DNA of 64,000 bases from Armigeres subalbatus (taxonomy: Eukaryota; Arthropoda; Insecta; Diptera; Culicidae). This document shows positions 21,026 through 29,492 of this stretch, in pieces (position 1 is the first letter of the stretch; each line of letters begins with the position of its first letter). The position numbers and the translations under genes were made by a program. The notes under the pieces were generated by a model. The model was not told the DNA's origin. It made no database searches and worked only from the letters and a program-made list of their open reading frames with translations. The stretch spans positions 102,782,158 to 102,846,157 of the forward strand of contig NC_085139.1 in the NCBI RefSeq assembly GCF_024139115.2. Direction: 5' to 3'.

Positions 21026-22838
21026 ATGATGACCCTGAACACAGCTCCAATTTTGCTGCTTTTTCTGGCGTTCTACGTTGGCAATACGACCCAACTGGAC
21101 CTCCCGAAAGACTGCGGTCAACGGAAATCCGACACAGTGAACTTGATCGTCGATGGAAAACCCGCTATCATTCAAAACTGGCCCTGGCATACGGCGATTC
21201 ATCATCGAGAAGGAACGGGAACGCCGGTATATAAGTGCGGTGGCAGCATACTGGACAAAAACACCATTCTGACCGGTGAGTGAACATGCGATGTGAGACA
21301 CAAACGATGGATGAACCGCAATCGTAATTTTTCATTTTTTTTTAGCTGGGCACTGTGTTCGGCTGTCGAGTGGAATCATTCCGCCGGATAACCTGATCGT
21401 GCAGGTCGGTCGTCAGCGGTTGCTTGTGGCAGATGATCGCGCCCAGGAACATGCGGTGGACCACATTATGGTACACAAAAAATTTCGCATTGGAGCCCTT
21501 CAGCACGATATTGCTTTGATCAAGCTGGCGACGGATATAAAGTTCACGCCGTATATTCAACCAGTGTGTATGTGGAATAGGGGCGAAGATCGTTTGTTGA
21601 TTCGTAACAAGGATGGTACAGTTGTGGGATTCGGTGCAACCAGGACTGCCGGCTATTCGGAGACGCTGAATAAAGCGGAGCTCAAAGTGGTTGACAATCA
21701 GGTGTGTATCGACAGCAACCGAGGTGTATTTGGATTGGCTTTGACCGGGGATATGTTCTGCGCTGGCAGTAAGGACGGTGTCAATGCTTGTAACGGTGAC
21801 AGCGGCGGTGGTATGTTTTTCGAGATCGATGGCCGTTGGTACGTTCGAGGTATTGTGGCATTCTCACCATCGCTGGCTAGCGACCAAAGTCGTTGCGATC
21901 CGTATCAATACGTGGTTTATATGGATGTGGCCCGATATATCAGTTGGATAGCTGATCAGCTGAATGGATCATTCGTGGAAGCACCGGAATTGACGCATCC
22001 AAAGCAGAATCTTTTGAGTCGGGAATGCGGCGAAAATCCGTACCCATTGACGCAGGAATCGGAAAAATCTGTTTTGATGTCGTATCCATGGGTGGGACTG
22101 ATCGAATACAGTCAAGAGGGAGTTCGTGAGAAGAAAACTCTTTGCCACGCGATGCTCATTAGTGAACGTTATCTGATTACAGCGGCCGAATGTGTTTACA
22201 ACACAGGCAAACTGCGTCCGACATCGATTCGACTGGGCGAATACGACACCTCTACTAGTCAGGATTGCGGCGTCGTGGACGGTTCCAACGCCTGCTCCCC
22301 TCCAACTCAAACCATAGGCATTGAAACAATCACCGTCCACCAGCAGTACAACAAGCCTCGCTTTGCGAACAACATCGCACTGATTCGCCTGTACTCGTTG
22401 GCGGACACCAACCGAGAAAACATCAAACCCATCTGCCTACCGCTGACCAAAGCTCTCCGCAGCTTCAAACCGTCGTCCTACATTCGCTCCGGCTGGAAGA
22501 ATCATCGGGATCAACCGCGGATGCAGCGTGCCGAAGTGAAGGTCGTCGATTCGGTCGAGTGCCAGCGCCAATACAGCAAAGAGAGAATCCCCCTGGAGAA
22601 GACCTTCCGCCAGATTTGCATCGAACGGGACGCGCCGGCTGAACCGGGAAGCACCGGCTGTGTGTACGACACGGCGTCCGCACCGCTGCAAGCCATCCAA
22701 CCGGTGGACGGGAACGATCGGTACGTCCTGCATGGTTTGCTCGCTTTCGGACCGAACAAGTGCCACCTGGACTACCCGAACGTGTACACCAACGTGGGAA
22801 CGTACGTGACATGGATTTTGGATCATATGCAAAGATAG
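21026..22838 (+). CDS. Secreted tandem serine protease / protease homologue (2 exons)
   Basis: Exon 1 is 21026-21275, the intron 21276-21345 (GT...AG, 70 bp), and exon 2 21346-22838. The joined frame is 1743 nt, 580 residues plus stop. I chose the ATG at 21026 because a hydrophobic signal peptide (about residues 1-22, PILLLFLAFYVG) follows directly; an upstream in-frame Met at 20957 would put the signal inside the protein. Domain 1 (about 40-290) has the full triad: His86 (LTAGHC, split by the intron), Asp138 (HDIALIKL) and Ser236 (GDSGG). The position-189 equivalent is Asn, not the Asp of trypsins. Domain 2 (about 310-575) resembles CLIP-type catalytic domains (RLGEYDT). It has Glu365, Asn426 and Thr527 at the three catalytic positions, so it should be inactive. 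No CLIP domain is seen. A role in haemolymph immunity is inferred. Confidence 0.85.
21276..21345 (+). other. Intron of the protease gene
   Basis: The donor is CCG|GTGAGTG and the acceptor follows a T-rich run, TTTTTTTTTAG|CTGGG. Removing it restores the codon for Ala84 and the active-site motif TAGHC across the junction, which strongly supports the splice. At 70 bp it is a typical short insect intron. Confidence 0.9.
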
Positions 22839-22974
22839 TTCAACTGGGACGTTTTCAATCATATCTTTTTATTTATTGTAGACCTACGTCTTTTCTTATT
22901 AATACAGTGTCATACATAGTCACAGAGATTTTACACATTGTCGATAGAAAAAACTTATTATAATACTGATTAGA

Positions 22975-22980
22975 AATAAA
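22975..22980 (+). promoter_or_regulatory. Candidate poly(A) signal of the protease gene
   Basis: AATAAA lies 137 bp after the stop codon, in AT-rich 3' sequence. It is the first canonical hexamer downstream. The cleavage site was not located. Confidence 0.45.
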
Positions 22981-23687
22981 TACATCATAGTTTATGTTTT
23001 TGTGATATCGCTTGTTTTTGTGTGTACAATGTTTATGTTTTATGTCTTCTACATTGATATCACTATAGTTTAGCAACAAACACAAAGTGATCAAATTGTA
23101 GTATCCATTGAAACCCGTCGACAAAATCGCCGTGTATTACAGAGTGTATTAGTTTTTGAGCTTTATTTATCGGCTAGTTTTTTGTTTTAATCTCTTCAAA
23201 GTTATTCATCAGTGTAAAAAAGGAAATCGTATAAATTCTATTATTTTTTCGCGTTTCACAGTTATACTTATTCTATTTCAATTATAAATAAGTTGGCTTA
23301 AATGTATTTTCTCCTAACTTGTTCACGGCTGCAATAGTTTTTTATGTTTTATCATTTCTTTTGAAAGTCGTTCACCCTACGATCTACGAAATCTTTACTG
23401 AGAGTCCTGCTCTTAGTATCCTTATTAAGTATCAGCATTTTATGAAGAACATTGATCGGTATTTTCCTGTGGAAAGGTTATTTAACACAAAATTTCTAAA
23501 GAATTCGAAATTGAAATACCTACACTGAAAATATGTCATTAGATGCGATAGAAAAATAAAAATAAAGAGCAGAGAGCAAAACCAAACACAGAAAAAATAA
23601 AGTACATGAAAAAAGTTTAAAGAACTCAACTTTGAGAATTTTTTGCTCCATAGTAGGTAGTTCTGTCACTCCCTCTCACGAACGATA
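22981..23687. other. AT-rich intergenic DNA, no gene seen
   Basis: Short frames only, without recognisable domains. Composition is uniformly AT-rich. Confidence 0.5.
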
Positions 23688-23916
23688 TTAGGGGCCCCAT
23701 ACACGCTCCGACGTGTTGTACAACTTTGACTCCGCCCCCAGGGAATTTGATTCGGTCGGAGTTAAATCGGATCGTCTGTGGTCAACTTGTACGACTGTAC
23801 AACTTGCACGAACAGTACAACTTGTCCACAGACGGTCCGAATTTACTCCAACCGAACCAAATTTCCTGCAGGCGGAGTCAAAGCTGTACAACATGTCGTG
23901 TGTATGGGGCCCTTAA
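23688..23916. mobile_element. Palindromic MITE, PIF/Harbinger-like
   Basis: Almost the whole element is an inverted repeat. GGGGCCCCATACAC at 23691 pairs with GTGTATGGGGCCC ending at 23913, and the arms (TTGTACAACTTTGACTCCG, TTTGATTCGGTCGGAGT, CGTCTGTGG and their complements) meet near 23802. TTA stands on both sides (23688-23690 and 23914-23916), as expected for the 3-bp TWA target duplications of PIF/Harbinger. No protein is encoded. The transcript would be a ~110-bp hairpin. Confidence 0.7.
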
Positions 23917-24160
23917 AAACAAAAAGAGCTTTTTTGTTTTTTTTTACAGATTTTCTACAGATTATTTGAATGCGGTACACATTTATATAGATTTTTATAT
24001 TTAGAATGTTGCACATGCTTTCTTGATCTGATTCAACGCGAACAATATGTTTGCATTCAATAAACCTAAAGGTTATCTTCCACTGGATTTTTCTGAATCT
24101 TCAAAAATCAGTCAAATCAGTGTTTAGCAGCGAAAAATAATAACTGTTTACACTCTAACA

Positions 24161-24240
24161 CAGCGGTTCTCAACCTGGGGTACATGTACCCCTGGGGGTA
24201 CCTTCGCTGGCCCTAGGGGGTACCTCGGACAAAAATGCGT
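24161..24240 (+). mobile_element. hAT-like left terminus
   Basis: CAGCGGTTCTCAACCTGGGG is a classic hAT terminal inverted repeat (CAGNGGTTCTCAACC). It is preceded by CTCTAACA, which fits the 8-bp hAT target consensus with TA in the centre. The palindrome GGGGTACATGTACCCC follows at 24177-24192. The matching right terminus (GGTTGAGAACCNCTG) was not found. GGGGGTACCT recurs at about 28455, just after the last minisatellite unit, which suggests the element once spanned to about 28.5 kb. Confidence 0.55.
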
Positions 24241-24530
24241 AATGGCGGACGTATTACAATTCCAATTCGAAACTTATTGATAAAGTTTTGATAATTGTGT
24301 ATTTATTATATCATAATTTTGTCTTGTGCATAATATGCATGGTGATTAGTAAATCAAAGCCAAATCCTCAACCAGCACAGTGTATGAAGGGCTGCGGAGC
24401 AAAAGATAAAACGGACAAAACGTCTAACACGCAAATTGTAAAAATCTCCAATGCAATCTTCCTGATCTAAATGAAATGTTGAAAAATATTTTGAGTATAT
24501 GCTTTTCAACTAAAATCCAGAATCTAAAGG

Positions 24531-25033
24531 TTTGGAAGCCTCCGTTTAAAAGGTGTATTTCCCATCCGAAAACTTGCCATCTTCGGATTGGCAATCGAAG
24601 GCCTTTGCACGCAAGGCAATTAGGAGACCCTGGTTGGTTCGTTGCAAGAGGATTAAAAGCATCCTTCTACGCTTCTCAGAAGCCTTCTTCCAAGCAACTC
24701 GAAGGCCTTCTATCAAGATGTTCTGAAGCCTTCTTTCAAGATGTTCTGAAACCTCCTTTGAAGAGGCTTGGAAGCCTGCCTTCAAGAAGCTGGCAAGCCT
24801 CCTTTCAAGAGGCCGGAAGCCTCCTTTTAAGAGGCCCGGAAGCCTCCTTTCAAGAGGCTTGGAAACCTACTTTTTTTATTTATTATTTATTATTAATTTA
24901 ATCCATCTGACATTATTTGTCTTAATGAACTAAGAGGCTTTGAAGCCTTCTTCCAAGAGGCTTGGAAGCCTCCTTACAAGAGGCTTGGAAGCTTCCTTTC
25001 AAGAGGCTTGGAAGCCTCCTTTCAAGAGGCCCG
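24531..25033 (+). repeat. 23-bp minisatellite, block 1
   Basis: Tandem units of about 23 bp with consensus GGAAGCCTCCTTTCAAGAGG followed by CCC or CTT. The first units (24531-24700) are diverged; those from 24700 on are regular. The block is interrupted at 24872-24938 by a retroelement tail. Because 23 is not a multiple of 3, three successive units read as one 23-residue protein repeat in every frame, which creates long but meaningless open frames. Confidence 0.85.
24872..24938 (-). mobile_element. ~65-bp 3' tail of the CR1/Jockey-group element, antisense
   Basis: Read on the minus strand this segment has TCATTAAGAC, then TAATGTCAGATGGAT, then AATAATAAATAATAAATAAA. The same blocks in the same order end the element at 13.9 kb (CATTAAGACC, TGATGTCAGATGAAT, AATAAATAAATAAAT). 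It is a severely 5'-truncated insertion inside the minisatellite, with flanks CCTACTTT and AAGAGGC on the two sides of one split unit. Confidence 0.55.
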
Positions 25034-25965
25034 TTGAAACTACATAAATTCGTTTAAATCGAGCATGCGTTGTAAGTTTTGAGTTTTATCAAACTATCTT
25101 GGTTGGATATTTTATATATAATTGAAATATAGATAATACAGTAACAAATTGATATTAAACATTTTAAATAGAATTATATAGACTTAAAAAAAGTAATAAA
25201 GCTTAGGTATTGTGTGATTGCTTTGGGAAATTTGTCATGCATACTTCTAATCATTATTCAAATTTATATTTATTTGTGTCCACCAATGCGCTATCAAAAA
25301 CAGGGAGACTGGACTGAAGACTGAATTTGCTATACAACTTGTGAACATATTTCAATCCAAAACTTATATCTCATTCCAAAATTTCTAGAAGGAATTGTAA
25401 TCCATCGTCACAACTCTTTGATGCATCATGAGGATCGTGAAAGAAAAATTTGATTTTTTTTGTTGAATACGAAGGTGTTTATTCTCCTTTTTTAGCGGCT
25501 TTGGAAATATTGCAATAGGTATTTGAAATAAAAGAGGAGGAATACCAAATATATTTATTTGGACAAATTGGAGAACGTAGAAGGAATCTATTGGTAGGGT
25601 ATAAGTAACCCGAAGTGATAATTAATTACTATGACTGAAACTCAACTTTGGTGATGATTGATCCTTGATTGAATGGGGTATCTAGGGACTATATCATAAA
25701 TACATAACCTACTTTAGAAATTTGTATGAGTTCACAGTACATATGTACGAAAAATTGTAAAATCTGAAATAGAATGGAATGAGCGAATGAGTTTACCAAT
25801 TCTCTTATGATGTTTGAGATTTTTGCACTATTTTTTACAAAGAGACAATTGCAGATTTGAAAATTTTCCCGGTGGTTATTGAATTTCCCGACATTTTCCC
25901 GGTGATTTTCAATTCCCGGTTTTTTTCCCGGTTCTCCCGGTTTTCCCGGTTCGCTGGTCACCATG
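25034..25965 (-). mobile_element. Unclassified insertion with CCGGGAAAA-rich end
   Basis: A 932-bp stretch interrupts the minisatellite between ...AAGAGGCCCG and CGGAAGCC.... Its right end, read on the minus strand, is CATGGTGACCAGCGAACCGG followed by repeated ACCGGGAAAA words (plus strand 25865-25965). This is a recurrent transposon terminus in animals and may be hAT-related. The left end shows no matching inverted repeat, so this copy is truncated or is a composite. No protein was recognised inside. Confidence 0.45.
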
Positions 25966-26013
25966 CGGAAGCCTCCTTTCAAGAGGCCCGGAAGCCTCCT
26001 TTCAAGAGGCCCG
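25966..26013 (+). repeat. 23-bp minisatellite, block 2
   Basis: Two regular units between two insertions, with the same consensus as block 1. Confidence 0.8.
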
Positions 26014-26110
26014 CCCAAGTAACATTTCAAGTTTTAAAACGCTCTTGAAGACCATAATTTACTCTTCAAGAGTGTTATAAAACCAGCATAAAACCAAAAT
26101 GTTACTAGGG
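26014..26110. mobile_element. 97-bp MITE inside the minisatellite
   Basis: The ends are CCCAAGTAACAT and ATGTTACTAGGG, a 12-bp terminal inverted repeat with one mismatch. An internal hairpin, AACGCTCTTGAAGA with TCTTCAAGAGTGTT, fills the middle. The empty site is known from neighbouring units (GGCC-CG-GAAGCC), and the filled site has CG on both sides. The insertion is therefore exact, with an apparent 2-bp duplication CG. The family is not known. Confidence 0.7.
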
Positions 26111-26795
26111 CGGAAGCCTCCTTTCAAGAGGCTTGGAAGCATCCTTTCAAGAGGCCCGGAAGCCTCCTTTCAAGAGGCCCGGAAGCCTCCTTTCAAGAGG
26201 CCCGGAAGCCTCCTTTCAAGAGGCTTGGAAGCCTTTTATCAAGAGGCTTGAAAGCCTCCTTTTAAGACGTCTGCTCGGAAGGCTCGGAAGCCTTCTTTCA
26301 AAAATCTCAGAAGGCTTATTTCAAGAGGCTTAAGGTTCTTTTCAAAAGGCTCGTAAGTCTACTTTCAAAAGGTACGGAAGCCTCCTTTCAAGAGGGTCGT
26401 CAGCCTTCTTGCAAGAGACTCGGAAAGCTCTTTTCAAGAGGCTCGTAAGCCTCCTTTCATGATGTTCGGAAGCCTACTTTCAAGAGGCTCGAAAACCTAC
26501 TTTCAAGTGGTTCGGAAGCCTGATTTCAAGATACTCGGAAGCCTCCCTCCAAGAAGCTCGGAATTCTTCTTTCAAGAGGCTTTGAAGCATACTTTCAAAA
26601 GGTTCAGAAGCGTCCTTTCAAGATGCAAAGGAAACCTCCTTTTAAGTGACTCGAAAGCTGCCATTCAAGATGCTTGAAATTCTCTCTACAAGATGCTCAG
26701 AAGCCTCTTATCAAGAGGTGCGGAAGCCTACTTTCAAGAGATTCAGAAGCTTCTTTCAAGAGGCTGGCAAGCCTCCTCCCAAAGGGCTCGGAATT
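26111..26795 (+). repeat. 23-bp minisatellite, block 3
   Basis: About 29 units. The first six are nearly identical (GGAAGCCTCCTTTCAAGAGG plus CCC) and later ones become increasingly diverged (for example GGAAGCCTGATTTCAAGATA). This gradient suggests that the 5' part of the block was expanded or homogenised most recently. Confidence 0.8.
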
Positions 26796-27027
26796 ATTTT
26801 TTGACGTAGGACTTACGTCTCTCTTTACTATACCGGGTGTCATTTCAAAATATTCAAATCGACCGCGTTACGCTGTGTTGAAAGATTTTAAACGTTAATA
26901 GCGTTCGTCTCAGTGGACGAATTTCTGCGGTAAGCCCCTCAATCGACAGATTTCAAGTATGCCTTTCATGTCCATGCTTGATAAGACCCGAAAAATTTCA
27001 ATGAAAAACATTGAGATCAAGGGAACC

Positions 27028-27063
27028 TATAAATATGGGTACCGCATAATTCTTGCATCATTC
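27028..27063 (+). promoter_or_regulatory. Core promoter 1 (TATAAATA + TCATTC)
   Basis: TATAAATA at 27028-27035 and the arthropod initiator TCATTC at 27058-27063, with the presumed +1 A at 27060. The TATA start lies at -32, the normal distance. No open frame follows before promoter 2. Confidence 0.5.
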
Positions 27064-27128
27064 CATTACCACGTTCTCATTGGTGCAGACACCAGCGAAT
27101 GAGCAGCCGCTGGGTCTGCCGAGAAGCC

Positions 27129-27163
27129 ATAAAATAGCGCAACGCGATTTTTTCCTTTCATTC
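27129..27163 (+). promoter_or_regulatory. Core promoter 2 (ATAAAATA + TCATTC)
   Basis: ATAAAATA at 27129-27136 and TCATTC at 27158-27163 give a TATA-to-start spacing of about 31 bp. An inverted CCAAT word (ATTGG) lies upstream near 27079. Only about 100 bp separates it from promoter 1. Confidence 0.45.
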
Positions 27164-27895
27164 TGACCGGGACAAACGAAGCAACCGCATCATCGATTGA
27201 ACAGCACTCACACCTTTTAGCAGGGAATGAAGTCATCGAAGCCACCATCATCAGCCGAAACCTACCCAGTACCCAGTACAGCAGCAGTCCACCCTACAGA
27301 CCCGACAAAGCAGCAATGCTGAGCAGATACCGGCAGCAGCAGCAGAGTCGAGCCGAGACCGGCCGGCATCGGTGATGAGCCGAGACAGGCTGAAGAAAAG
27401 CCACATGATGCAGCATGTATGTCCAAAAAACAAACGGTTCTTCAGAGAGCCAATGATAGAGATCAATATCAAAGCTTTCAATTCCCTTCGGGATAGAAAT
27501 TGCAGGGCTGTTACGGAGATCCTGAAATATTTTCCGCGCCAAATCCGTGCCAAAGCGAACGTGACTGAATGATCGTCCCATGTTATGAATTCTAAATCTT
27601 ATCACCCGAAATCCCATGTCCAGGTGTTTCCTTCCTTCTACTACTAACAATGTTGTCTCAGAAAAGAACACCCTACTTCCCACCTGAATTGCAATTCTAA
27701 GCTCGCTTGCCCGGCTTATTTGCCTGTATCAAGCGAAAAGTCCCGTTAAGAAATAGACGCCAGCAGCGAGCAACAAGCGTAAAAAAGAAGAAGCCCTTCT
27801 CGAACGCGTTGATGATGACGGGATGCAAGCGGGATACAAGACACTAGCTGATTGGCCCACCAATTGGGAAGCAGAGAAGATTCAAAATTAAGTAG

Positions 27896-27932
27896 TATAA
27901 AAGAAAAGTGCATTCGTTCGCAGAGTTCAGTC
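27896..27932 (+). promoter_or_regulatory. Core promoter 3 (TATAAAAG + TCAGTC)
   Basis: TATAAAAG at 27896-27903 and TCAGTC at 27927-27932, with the presumed +1 A at 27929 and TATA at -33. Two CCAAT-type words (ATTGG, CCAATTGGG) lie 25-50 bp upstream. The histone-type stem-loop begins only about 80 bp downstream, leaving no room for a coding region. Confidence 0.55.
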
Positions 27933-28010
27933 TTTTTTATACCATCACTAGAAATTCGCGGTTATTTGAAAAGATCGTTTTCTTACTTTTTGCACTTAGC
28001 CGAAGCAAAC

Positions 28011-28026
28011 AGCCTTTTTCAAGGCT
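28011..28026 (+). terminator. Histone-type 3' stem-loop
   Basis: AGCCTT-TTTC-AAGGCT is a 6-bp stem with a 4-nt loop, preceded by CAAAC. It keeps the G-C second pair, the T-A closing pair and the TTTC loop of replication-dependent histone mRNAs. The usual purine-rich downstream element is weak (CTAAGAGCTAAAAA). In a functional gene this hairpin directs histone pre-mRNA cleavage. No histone reading frame is present upstream. Confidence 0.5.
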
Positions 28027-28428
28027 CTAAGAGCTAAAAATAATGTTCTCCTTCAGTCGCTATCGCACGGATTAGTAGGCCCTTCAGTGGAAGGGCTGAG
28101 ATACAGTCTACATCCCCTGCTGAGCCAACTTGTGGTTTATTTCAGGCAGTCCTTCAGTGGGAAGGTTGCCACTGTCGAGGCTAATATTTCGTGACCGGAC
28201 AGATACTTCCTGAATTTTTTTTGATGATTTTTGTTCGAGGTAGATTTGATTTCTGTGTCGGTTTGATGAGAAGATTTTGCCAAGGAATGGTATGCAACGT
28301 CGATTATTTATCCAAAATAGTTGATGTGAGAAATTTGGACATATTATGTATCTTAAAGGCATGGTCAAGTCAAGTCCTACGTCCACTTAGCGGTTATGTC
28401 ACAGACATTACCCACTGTTCGTTTTATC

Positions 28429-28456
28429 AAAAGGCTTGGAAGCCTACTTTGAGAGG
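28429..28456 (+). repeat. Last isolated minisatellite unit
   Basis: AAAAGGCTTGGAAGCCTACTTTG is one 23-bp unit, followed by GAGGGGGTACCT, which echoes the GGGGGTACCT of the hAT-like left end. It marks the right edge of the minisatellite-bearing element. Confidence 0.65.
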
Positions 28457-28465
28457 GGGTACCTA

Positions 28466-29254
28466 AATTAATGCAGAACTTCGAAGGACTTAAACGCAAA
28501 GCGCATCTTAGGGCCGATGCTCACGTAGCGTCTTTTCAACTCAGCGTTAAAAAGACGTAGGTGTGCATCGAGAAAAACCGGTAACGCAGCGTCGGTCGCA
28601 ACGACGATGCATATCTGCATTATTTGACCAGCTTAGCCTTAGATCCTATTTCCATAAAAAAATAAACGAAAAAACAGTCTCAATTTCCACAAAAAAAATT
28701 TCGCCGCAGATGGTTTTTGGCATCACGCCGCCGACACTTTTGCATCAGCGGACTGCAGCTACAATTTTGAAAAATTTTCATGTTTTTAAAATAATCCAAG
28801 AAAAAATCTTAAGAAAAAAACTTATTGGATTGTGGATATTTAGGGAAAATCCAGTAAAGAAATTTCCTGTAAAAACTTTGACATTACTTTATACAATCCT
28901 GATAAAGTGCTGACATTCAGAATGATTTTTGAACAATTCTCTCTGAAAAATTTTGCTTGGAAATTTTGCTACAAATTGTTAATGAAAAAAAAAAAAAAAA
29001 CATCTGCAGTGTAAGTTCCGAAAAAATTTCCTTAGAACTCCGTTAAAAATTCCATGTGAATTCTATCTGAAAATTCAAAACAGTCCCGTGGGAAAAACAT
29101 ATAATTTTCGGTGTAAAAAAATGTTCATATTTTCATATTTTTTTAACATTCTAATGAATTTCTTCGATAAGTTCTTCCGAATATTCACCAGAAATTCTTT
29201 TTCTTTCCAAAGAAGTTTTCGAACATTTTAAGGAGTGCACTTCAAAATGTTCAG
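28466..29254. other. AT-rich intergenic DNA
   Basis: Begins with a moderately GC-rich 130 bp, then AT-rich sequence with GGAATTTCC-type degenerate words and an A-run near 28984-29000. No supported gene. Confidence 0.45.
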
Positions 29255-29492
29255 TCTCCAAATAGCCTTGCGAGCAAAGGCGTAGGATTGCCAATCCGGT
29301 GTTTTCGGTGGAAACATTCTCGACACCCTAGGTATAATGTATCCATCGTATGTACTTGCTACACAAGATATATAATCGTGCAACGGCTGGCATATTAAAG
29401 CATTCAATTTATAACTGAGGAAATGCTAATAGAATATACTAAGTTGAACAGTAGACCAACTTCCAGTTGGAATGTGGGGCCATAGAAGAAGA
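29255..29492 (+). mobile_element. tRNA-derived SINE, Feilai-like (copy 2, degenerate)
   Basis: The head GCGAGCAAAGGCGTAGGATT looks tRNA-derived, but the B-box region is deleted. The body has TTCTCGACACCCTAGG, ATGTATCCATCGTATGTAC, TTATAACTGAGGAAATGCTA, ACTAAGTTGA and CAGTTGGAATG. The 3' tail is AGAAGAAGAAGAA. Every block has a counterpart in copy 1 (9138-9420, minus strand), in the same order. Confidence 0.6.

Larger units (their letters stand above)
26803..28383. mobile_element. 1.6-kb insertion bounded by inverted GACGTAGGACTT
   Basis: GACGTAGGACTT stands at 26803-26814 and its exact reverse complement AAGTCCTACGTC at 28372-28383. The sequence lies between minisatellite block 3 and a last isolated unit at 28429. 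It therefore looks like an insertion into the array. It has no recognisable protein but carries three TATA/initiator core promoters and a histone-type stem-loop, annotated separately. It may be a DNA element that picked up histone-cluster sequence, or a histone-cluster fragment flanked by chance repeats. Confidence 0.4.

Noticed and set aside
24476..24901. Long open frames over the 23-bp minisatellite (also 26133-26333 and others)
   Set aside because: The 23-bp period gives the same 23-residue repeat in all frames; openness is a property of the repeat unit.
27372..27572. Histone coding sequence between the three promoters and the stem-loop
   Set aside because: No frame on either strand resembles H1, H2A, H2B, H3 or H4.
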